64,000 bases of DNA from an uncultured Christensenellaceae bacterium (lineage in GTDB: Bacteria > Bacillota > Clostridia > Christensenellales > Pumilibacteraceae): NCBI GenBank assembly GCA_910587455.1, contig CAJULK010000006.1, forward strand, positions 58,907 to 122,906, read 5' to 3'. This document shows, one piece after another, positions 35,094 to 41,585 of this stretch. Below the pieces are notes generated by a model that searched no databases, was not told where the DNA came from, and saw only the letters and a program-made list of their open reading frames with translations. How positions within the stretch are numbered: the stretch's first letter is position 1; the number at the start of each line of letters is the position of its first letter. The position numbers were made by a program, and so were the translations under genes.

Positions 35094-35949
35094 TGTAAAC
35101 TTAGACGAATACAGAGAAGTCACCGATATAAAAGAACTGCAAGAGTATCTGTGTTATCTTTTCGGTCGGCTTCATAAGATTTGTGAAGAAAACGATATAA
35201 CGTATAATATGTACGGCGGAACGCTATTGGGCGCTGTCAGGCACTCCGGCATAATTCCATGGGATGACGACGTCGATATTTCTATGCCGAGAGAAGATTA
35301 CGAGAGATTTATAAAAACAGTAAGAGAACAATACGGCGATAAATATAAGATATATGTATATCCTGATAAAAATTATATTTATCCTTTCGCAAAATTTTGC
35401 CTAAAGGATACAATATTGCTTGAAAATTACAGAGAGCCTTATAATGAATTGTCACTGTATATCGATATATTTCCTATGGACGGTTGCGCCTGTGACAAAA
35501 AGGAATCCGAAAAAATGTTTACGAGATTAAAGCAGTTGAAGCATAAACGCTCGATTTGTGTTTATAAGGCTAAACGAAAAGGAGCTTCAGCGGGAAAAAT
35601 CAAAAGTATGTTACTGAGTGTCAGATCGGGATTTTACCGTTTGGGGGGATATGAAAAATATTTGAAAAAAGAAGTCGAAATTTCCAAGCGATATAAGTTT
35701 TCCGAATCCGATTATGTTTGCTGTATGGCGGCGTCTTGGTTCGAGAAAGGTATAGTCAATAAGGGTGATTATTTGGATCGTAAGCTATACAAATTCGGCG
35801 ATTACGAGTTTTGGGGCATGAAAGATTACGATAGACATTTAACTAATTTGTACGGAGATTATATGTGCCCGCCTCCCGAATCGCAGCGTATAAGCAATCA
35901 CGATTATAAACTATTTATCAATAAAAAATTGACTTTGGAGGATTTATGA
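35080..35949 (+). CDS. LicD-family phosphotransferase
   Basis: A 289-residue LicD protein, the family that moves phosphocholine or other CDP-activated groups, including glycerol or ribitol phosphate, onto surface glycans. The core is intact: MYGGTLLGAVRHSG, then the metal-binding WDDDVDISM (residues 65-73) and LYIDIFPMDG. No choline uptake or kinase genes are in the operon, while a CDP-glycerol synthase follows directly, so glycerol phosphate is the likelier cargo (inference). It is soluble, AT-rich and overlaps both neighbours. Confidence 0.88.
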   Translation: MKQSDVNLDEYREVTDIKELQEYLCYLFGRLHKICEENDITYNMYGGTLLGAVRHSGIIPWDDDVDISMPREDYERFIKTVREQYGDKYKIYVYPDKNYIYPFAKFCLKDTILLENYREPYNELSLYIDIFPMDGCACDKKESEKMFTRLKQLKHKRSICVYKAKRKGASAGKIKSMLLSVRSGFYRLGGYEKYLKKEVEISKRYKFSESDYVCCMAASWFEKGIVNKGDYLDRKLYKFGDYEFWGMKDYDRHLTNLYGDYMCPPPESQRISNHDYKLFINKKLTLEDL

Positions 35950-36374
35950 CAGACAAAAAAATGACGATCGGCTATACTGCCGGAGTTTATGATTTATTTC
36001 ACATAGGGCATTTGAACCTATTGAAAAACGCAAAGGGATTGTGCGACAAGCTCATCGTGGGCGTAACGGTTGACGAGCTTGTAACTTACAAGGGTAAGCA
36101 TGCGATGATCCCGTTCGAGGATCGAATAGAAATCGTACGAAGCTGTAAATACGTCGATGCGGCGGTTCCTCAGTACGACATGGATAAACTGAGTAGCTGT
36201 AAAAAGCTGGGCGCATCTATTTTATTCGTCGGTGACGATTGGTACGGAACGGATAAGTGGAAGGAGTATGAAAAAAACTTCGAACAGGAAGGAATTAAGA
36301 TCATTTATTTCCCGTACACCAAAGGCGTGTCGTCTACGAAAATCACGGAAGCGTTGAATCACTTTCAAAAATAG
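35946..36374 (+). CDS. tagD: Glycerol-3-phosphate cytidylyltransferase (TagD-like)
   Basis: A 142-residue nucleotidyltransferase that makes CDP-glycerol from CTP and glycerol 3-phosphate. It has GVYDLFHIGHLNLLKNAK with the HIGH motif at residues 19-22, the conserved Lys of TYKGK, FEDRIEIV, and an SSTKITE tail equivalent to the RTxGISTT motif. Length is typical. GGAGG lies 9 nt before its ATG, within the licD end, so it overlaps licD by 4 nt. Related cytidylyltransferases with other polyol phosphates cannot be excluded. Confidence 0.88.
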   Translation: MTDKKMTIGYTAGVYDLFHIGHLNLLKNAKGLCDKLIVGVTVDELVTYKGKHAMIPFEDRIEIVRSCKYVDAAVPQYDMDKLSSCKKLGASILFVGDDWYGTDKWKEYEKNFEQEGIKIIYFPYTKGVSSTKITEALNHFQK

Positions 36375-36383
36375 GAGGATATT

Positions 36384-37421
36384 ATGGTTGACAAAAATTA
36401 TTGCATGAGTTCTTATTTGGCGTTCAGATATATAGAAAGACCCGACGCCGAATTCAAACAGGGCTTGCGTCACAGAAACTTCGAGCCGTTGCCCGACGGT
36501 CAAAAAACCGTCTGCGATTCCGCGGACGATATAGACGGAGCGATCGGTAAGCAGTTCGATAGGCTGAGAGACCGCAAGTTGGGGATCATGCTTTCGGGCG
36601 GAATGGATTCGGCGATATTGGCGTCGTATATGAAAGGGTGCGACGCGTATACTTTCAGATTTTTAGACGGAAAGTATCAAAGCGACGAGCTGTCACGCGC
36701 CGAATATTATGCGCGGTACTACGGCTTGGATCTTCACTATGTAGATATTTCCTGGGATACGGTGGAGAAGTATGCGGACAAAACGATGCTGGCTAAGTGC
36801 GCGCCCGTTCATTCTATCGAGCCGCAGATACTGCAAGCGGCGCTTCAAGCGAAATCCGACGGCATAGATATGATGGTGGTCGGAGAAAGCAGCGATCTTG
36901 TCTTCGGCGGAATGGATTTGCTGCTGGCAAAAGATTGGAGCTTCGACGAGTTCGCTGCGCGGTATACATTTACAGACCCCTATAAAGTATTGAACGAGCC
37001 CGTCGATATGCGGTATCTGTTCGAACGTTACAGATTGCCCGATAATAAAATCGACTTTTTGAAGTTTATGGACGAGGTGTTTTCCGTCGAAAGCTCGGGC
37101 AGCTATTTTAACGCATTCGGCGTCGCGGATATGGAATACTACGATCCGTACGCGCGTTTGAAAATGGGCAAGCCTTTGGATCTTCACAGAGTGCGAAACG
37201 GCGAGCCGAAGTATTTGATAAGAGAACTTATGGCGAAAAAGTATCCCGAAATACCGGTACCGAATAAAACGCCCATGCCGCGCCCCGTGGATTTTTATTT
37301 CAAAGATTGGAACGGACCGAAGAGAAGCGAATTTAAGAAAGATCTGAACGTAGCCGAATTTTCGGGCAATCAAAAATGGCAGATTTGGTGTTTGGAGAGA
37401 TTTTTGAATTTAATAGGATAG
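36384..37421 (+). CDS. Asparagine-synthase-like amidotransferase domain, no glutaminase domain
   Basis: A 345-residue ATP-pyrophosphatase-fold protein with the PP-loop SGGMDSA (71-77) and the SSDLVFGGMD motif near 173. It matches the synthetase half of AsnB but lacks the Cys2-dependent glutaminase domain; the first 65 residues are unrelated, and the only early Cys (residue 7) is not N-terminal. In glycan loci such proteins can amidate uronic acids or similar carboxylates. Ammonia would have to come free or from another protein. It closes the operon, and GC content returns towards that of the flanks here. Confidence 0.8.
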   Translation: MVDKNYCMSSYLAFRYIERPDAEFKQGLRHRNFEPLPDGQKTVCDSADDIDGAIGKQFDRLRDRKLGIMLSGGMDSAILASYMKGCDAYTFRFLDGKYQSDELSRAEYYARYYGLDLHYVDISWDTVEKYADKTMLAKCAPVHSIEPQILQAALQAKSDGIDMMVVGESSDLVFGGMDLLLAKDWSFDEFAARYTFTDPYKVLNEPVDMRYLFERYRLPDNKIDFLKFMDEVFSVESSGSYFNAFGVADMEYYDPYARLKMGKPLDLHRVRNGEPKYLIRELMAKKYPEIPVPNKTPMPRPVDFYFKDWNGPKRSEFKKDLNVAEFSGNQKWQIWCLERFLNLIG

Positions 37422-37440
37422 TTCCGCGTTAATATGCCGA

Positions 37441-37515
37441 GTCGGAAACGCATCGATCTGTTCCGACGATCAGTCGTAAAATGCTCCGCAGTAGGGAATC
37501 CCGTGCGGAGCATTT
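37441..37515. terminator. Double hairpin at the end of the glycan operon
   Basis: Hairpin 1: GTCGGAA (37441-37447) with TTCCGAC (37461-37467). Hairpin 2: AAATGCTCCGCA (37479-37490) pairs perfectly with TGCGGAGCATTT (37504-37515). There is no long T-run beyond the stem, so termination may rely on the stem's own T3 or on Rho. Confidence 0.65.
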
Positions 37516-37558
37516 GCATAAAAATTTTGGCAATGTTTTGTACGGCGGGGCATTGTTA

Positions 37559-37587
37559 TTGACAACGGCGTGAACATTTAGTATAAT
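37559..37587 (+). promoter_or_regulatory. Promoter of uraA-upp
   Basis: TTGACA (37559-37564), 17-bp spacer, TATAAT (37582-37587). The leader is only about 23 nt, so there is no room for a PyrR attenuator. Confidence 0.87.
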
Positions 37588-37616
37588 TAAACAAAATCAC
37601 AAGAGAGGATCTCAAT

Positions 37617-39167
37617 ATGCAAATGGTGTACGGCGTAAAAGACAGACCCAAAGCGGGTCGGTTGATTTTGTTTGCGCTTCAACAGCTCCTTGCCATTCTC
37701 GCCGCGACTATCGCGGTGCCCATGATAGTCGGCAACGGCATGCAGCCCTCGGCGGCGCTTTTCGGCGCGGGCGTCGGAACTATCGTCTATCTGCTGTTTA
37801 CAAAATTCAGAAGCCCCGTATTCCTCGGCAGTTCGTTCGCTTTCCTCGGCTCGATGGCGGCGGCGTTCGCGGGCGGAGTATCAATGTCGCTCGGCTATCT
37901 CGGCTTGCTCATCGGCGCGGTGCTCGCGGGACTCGTTTACGTCGTCATCGCTGTCATAGTCAAGTTCGCCGGCACGAAATGGATAGATAAGATCATGCCG
38001 GCGGTCGTCATAGGACCTACCGTCGCTATCATCGGGCTGTCGCTCGCGGGCAACGCCGTCAAAGACATCGTGAGCACCGGCTTCGGCTACGCTTCGGTCG
38101 CCGAGAGCGGCGGGTACATCATGAACACGACTTCGTGGCTCAGCCTCGTTTGCGGACTTACCACGCTCGCCGTAACGATCGTTTGTTCTGTTTACGGCAA
38201 GAACATGCTCAAAATGATCCCGTTCATTATCGGCATACTTTCGGGCTATGCGCTCGCGGCGATATTCACCGCATTCAGTTACATCGACGGCGCAGAGTCC
38301 ATGCGCATAATCAACTTCGATACCTTTGCAACGCTCAAAGAAGCGTCGGCGTGGTACCCGAAGTTCTCGTTCCTCACGGCGTTCAACGTGTTCGGCGGCG
38401 GCTACGGCGATACGAACATCGGCGCGTACATCGGCTCGATAGCGGTAGCGTATATCCCCGTCGCGTTTGTCGTGTTCGCAGAACACCTTGCGGATCACAA
38501 AAACATTTCGTCCATAATAGAAACGGATCTTCTCAAAGATCCCGGACTTCACCGCACCCTTCTCGGCGACGGCGTGGGTTCGATTGCGGGCGCGTTCTTC
38601 GGCGGCTGCCCCAACACCACCTACGGCGAGTCGGTCGGCTGCGTGGCTATATCGCGCAACGCTTCGGTCATAACCATTCTCGTTACGGCGTGCATGGCGA
38701 TACTCAGCGCATTCCTTGCGCCGTTTACGCTCTTTCTATCGAGCATACCCAAATGCGTCATGGGCGGCGTGTGCATCGCGCTGTACGGCTTCATCGCGGT
38801 GTCCGGACTTAAAATGATACAAAAAGTCGATCTCAACGATCACCGCAACCTGTTTACCGTTTGCGTCATACTGATCGCGGGCGTGGGCGGCATGGTTCTT
38901 AATATAGGCAAGGTCACGCTCACGGCCGTGGCGTGTGCGCTCATACTCGGGATTCTGACAAACCTGCTCGTAAATATCGGACGCAAAAACAAAGGCGGCG
39001 AATCGGTCGCGGACGTAGCGCCCGAAGCGAGCGTGGACGCGGCGTTTACGGACGACGCGGTCGAAAATGCGGAAAGCGCTCGGGACGCGCATGCCGAAGA
39101 AGGGGAGCAAAGCGCAGAGGCGCATACCGACGCAAAAGAAGGGGGAATTTCGAATGAAAAAGCATAA
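37617..39167 (+). CDS. uraA: Uracil/xanthine permease (NCS2 family)
   Basis: A 516-residue proton-coupled nucleobase transporter with about 14 helices. It begins MQMVYGVKDRP followed by LFALQQLLAILAATIAVP and has GSSFAFLGS, PAVVIGPTVAIIGLSLA, FAEHLADHKNISSI and FGGCPNTTYGESVG, the usual uracil-site elements. The last 65 residues are an acidic Glu/Ala-rich cytosolic tail not typical of UraA. The tail overlaps upp by 14 nt, so import and phosphoribosylation of uracil are coupled. The leader has GAGAGG. Confidence 0.92.
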   Translation: MQMVYGVKDRPKAGRLILFALQQLLAILAATIAVPMIVGNGMQPSAALFGAGVGTIVYLLFTKFRSPVFLGSSFAFLGSMAAAFAGGVSMSLGYLGLLIGAVLAGLVYVVIAVIVKFAGTKWIDKIMPAVVIGPTVAIIGLSLAGNAVKDIVSTGFGYASVAESGGYIMNTTSWLSLVCGLTTLAVTIVCSVYGKNMLKMIPFIIGILSGYALAAIFTAFSYIDGAESMRIINFDTFATLKEASAWYPKFSFLTAFNVFGGGYGDTNIGAYIGSIAVAYIPVAFVVFAEHLADHKNISSIIETDLLKDPGLHRTLLGDGVGSIAGAFFGGCPNTTYGESVGCVAISRNASVITILVTACMAILSAFLAPFTLFLSSIPKCVMGGVCIALYGFIAVSGLKMIQKVDLNDHRNLFTVCVILIAGVGGMVLNIGKVTLTAVACALILGILTNLLVNIGRKNKGGESVADVAPEASVDAAFTDDAVENAESARDAHAEEGEQSAEAHTDAKEGGISNEKA

Positions 39168-39792
39168 CAACGTCACGGTGCTCGATCACCCGCTTATCTG
39201 CCATAAGATAGCCATACTTCGCGACGAAAAGACTTCTACGAAACAGTTCCGCGAACTTGTCGAGGAAATAACCACTCTCGTCACGTACGAGGCGTTCAAG
39301 GACGTTCCCACACAGGAAGTGGAAGTAAAGACTCCGCTCGTCACGTGCAAACAGCGCATGATCCCAGAAAATTCGATAGCCGTCGTGCCCGTGCTTCGCG
39401 CAGGGCTAGGCATGGTCGCGGGGGTGCATACTCTGTTCCCGACGGCAAAGGTGGGGCATATCGGAATGTACCGCGACGAAGAAACGCTGCAGCCCAGGGA
39501 ATATTATTGCAAGCTGCCAGACGGGATAGAGAACATGCGCGTAATAGTGCTCGATCCCATGCTCGCTACGGGTGGAAGCGCATGCGCCGCAATAGAGCAG
39601 CTCAAAGCGCGCGGCTGCCGCGATATACATCAGATGTCTATCATCGCCGCGCCGGAAGGTATAGACAAGCTCGCCGAAGCGCACCCCGACGTAAAAATAT
39701 TCGTCGCGGTAGTGGACGAGAAACTCAACGAGAACGGGTATATTCTTCCCGGACTCGGCGACGCGGGCGACAGACTGTTCGGAACAAAATAG
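39154..39792 (+). CDS. upp: Uracil phosphoribosyltransferase
   Basis: A 212-residue salvage enzyme converting uracil and PRPP to UMP. It has the PRPP loop DPMLATGGSA, VPVLRAGLGM, GMYRDEETLQP and the C-terminal uracil-binding ENGYILPGLGDAGDR. Length is typical. The ATG at 39154 follows AGAAGGGGG within the end of uraA; a longer frame from 39067 is a reading of the uraA tail. A clear terminator follows. Confidence 0.95.
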   Translation: MKKHNNVTVLDHPLICHKIAILRDEKTSTKQFRELVEEITTLVTYEAFKDVPTQEVEVKTPLVTCKQRMIPENSIAVVPVLRAGLGMVAGVHTLFPTAKVGHIGMYRDEETLQPREYYCKLPDGIENMRVIVLDPMLATGGSACAAIEQLKARGCRDIHQMSIIAAPEGIDKLAEAHPDVKIFVAVVDEKLNENGYILPGLGDAGDRLFGTK

Positions 39793-39840
39793 AATAACGG
39801 TTCGGTTAAGCAATCGGGCGCGAAAACAATGCGCAGTCGC

Positions 39841-39870
39841 AAAGGCAGGCTTTTACGGTCTGCCTTTTTT
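39841..39870 (+). terminator. Terminator after upp
   Basis: AAAGGCAG (39841-39848) pairs with CTGCCTTT (39860-39867), with a T6 tail. Confidence 0.9.
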
Positions 39871-39945
39871 GTGCCGCGCGCGCCGCGAATTTGTATAAAC
39901 AGCCGACAATAATCGCCTCGGGTATCATAATTCCACCAAAACACG

Positions 39946-39988
39946 GCATAGACTATACGGTATTATTGTATCAAGGTGTAGTCTATGC
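39946..39988 (+). promoter_or_regulatory. Inverted repeat spanning ribosome site and start codon
   Basis: GCATAGACTATAC (39946-39958) pairs with GTGTAGTCTATGC (39976-39988): 12 of 13 Watson-Crick plus one G-U. The second arm contains part of the AAGGTG ribosome site and the ATG (39985) of the next gene, so the folded mRNA would block translation. Confidence 0.6.
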
Positions 39989-41457
39989 TGTTTGAAAAAA
40001 AGATGTTGATACTCGTCGGCCGCGGCAAGGGCGTTGTGTTTATCGAAAAGAACGGGCTCGGCGTAAAGTTCGCGCTGCGCACTTTCGGCGTTACCAATGC
40101 GTCGGGGCTGAAGATAGGCGTAATTACCAAAACGGCGGTATTCGTGCGCGATCTGCCCGACGGCGGCGATCCGTCGTCGGTGTTCTACCTCGACGGCGCG
40201 GATTTGTCGGATATGCACGTCGCGGTGTTCGATACGGACATAGTACTGTACGGAACTACGGCGCGCACGCGCATGTGGGAATCCAATCTCATGGATCTTT
40301 TCGCAAGGCATATGCGTCCGCTCGCGCTCGACAGAAACGGGCTGCCCGAGCTTCCGCCCATTATAGAACGTCCCAAAGTGCTTCCCATGCCGAACGGAAA
40401 CGGCATAGTGCAGACGAGCGACAGGCTTTACGGCGATGAGGCGCTCGCCGAATCGGATTTCTATACGCCATTCGATATTTCGACGCGGCTCGCCGCCGTG
40501 GACGGGTTTCTCGATACGCCCCGAGTTCTTGACGGGATTTCGCCGCGCATAGTTCCGCCGCCCGACATTCCGGCCCGAGATATTCCGCTGCGCGAAACAA
40601 CTGCGGTCGCGGACGGCGGCACGTCGGAGAGCGTCGGCGACAGGGCTGTTTCTGCCGACGCGGGCGAATACGCTCAACCCGTGTCGTATGACGATACGTC
40701 GTCCGAACAAGAGACGGCGGAACATGCTAAGTCCAACCACGATAACTTTGTCGCGGCGGAAAATGCGGACGGCGTGCCGTCGGCGGAAACGGACGGGCAT
40801 CGCGCCCGCGCGGTCGAGCCCGAGCGATCCGATTCGAGCTCTTCCGACTGCGACGACGCGAGTACGGGCGATAATGGCGGCGCAGGCGAAAACGACGAAG
40901 CGCGCGAGGAGGTATACGCGGAAACTATGGCTGTCAACGAAAACGCAAGCATTGAAAACGAGCGGCGGGATACGCCGGATACCGTAAAGGAAAGCGCCGC
41001 GACGGACGCAGCCGTCGCGGACGTTAGGCGCGAACCTTGGGAGCTGACCGCGCTTTGGCTGAAATCGCGTTCGCAGCGCACGGCAAAAGTAAAGATAGAA
41101 AAAGTGCCGCGTCCGTCGGTGCGAGAGAGCGTGCCCAAGCTGAGAGAAGTCGCGTTTTTCGAGCGGTGTAGAACGGATATCGAAAAGCTGTTCGCAGTGG
41201 CGCCGCATGACGACGAACTCAAAGCCTTGCTTCCCGATCTCGATTGGATACGTGTGGAATTCGACGGCAACATCGTATCGGTGGGGCGCAGCGGCAACGT
41301 GCTATTATGTTATGCCGTGTCGGGGTCGTACGAAAAAATTTCGCCGCTCGGCGAGGAAGCGCAATGGCTGCCCAAGAATAAAACCGTGCCGACGGGCAAG
41401 GGGTATTGGCTTATATTTCAAGACCTTGCGAGCGGAGAGATAGTGACCGGCAATTAG
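39985..41457 (+). CDS. Unknown protein with acidic disordered middle and conserved-looking ends
   Basis: A 490-residue cytosolic-looking protein without signal or membrane segment. Residues 1-120 form a compact alpha/beta region (LILVGRGKGVVFIEKNG, RTRMWESNLMDLFARHM). Residues 190-345 are an acidic Ser/Glu/Asp/Ala-rich linker. The last 110 residues are compact again, with EKLFAVAPHDDELKALLPD, a strand-rich core and WLPKNKTV, GYWLIFQDLASGE. The last part recalls unnamed domains in clostridial genomes, but I cannot name it. Translation start lies in a hairpin. A terminator follows. Confidence 0.7.
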   Translation: MLFEKKMLILVGRGKGVVFIEKNGLGVKFALRTFGVTNASGLKIGVITKTAVFVRDLPDGGDPSSVFYLDGADLSDMHVAVFDTDIVLYGTTARTRMWESNLMDLFARHMRPLALDRNGLPELPPIIERPKVLPMPNGNGIVQTSDRLYGDEALAESDFYTPFDISTRLAAVDGFLDTPRVLDGISPRIVPPPDIPARDIPLRETTAVADGGTSESVGDRAVSADAGEYAQPVSYDDTSSEQETAEHAKSNHDNFVAAENADGVPSAETDGHRARAVEPERSDSSSSDCDDASTGDNGGAGENDEAREEVYAETMAVNENASIENERRDTPDTVKESAATDAAVADVRREPWELTALWLKSRSQRTAKVKIEKVPRPSVRESVPKLREVAFFERCRTDIEKLFAVAPHDDELKALLPDLDWIRVEFDGNIVSVGRSGNVLLCYAVSGSYEKISPLGEEAQWLPKNKTVPTGKGYWLIFQDLASGEIVTGN

Positions 41458-41488
41458 CGCCGCACGGCTGCGAGCGCGGCGGATTTTT
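41458..41488 (+). terminator. Terminator
   Basis: CGCCGC (41458-41463) pairs with GCGGCG (41476-41481), followed by GATTTTT. Confidence 0.7.
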
Positions 41489-41550
41489 CGGAGAAATAAT
41501 AGGTAATTCAATCTTTTCGGGCTGTTGATTCAAAAAACGCCTTAATTCAC

Positions 41551-41579
41551 TTGCTTTTCGCTTTTCATATTGTTATAAT
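41551..41579 (+). promoter_or_regulatory. Promoter with no room for a leader (site 3)
   Basis: TTGCTT (41551-41556), 17-bp spacer, TATAAT (41574-41579); the ATG begins at 41586, 7 nt after the last -10 base. Confidence 0.8.
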
Positions 41580-41585
41580 GAGAAT

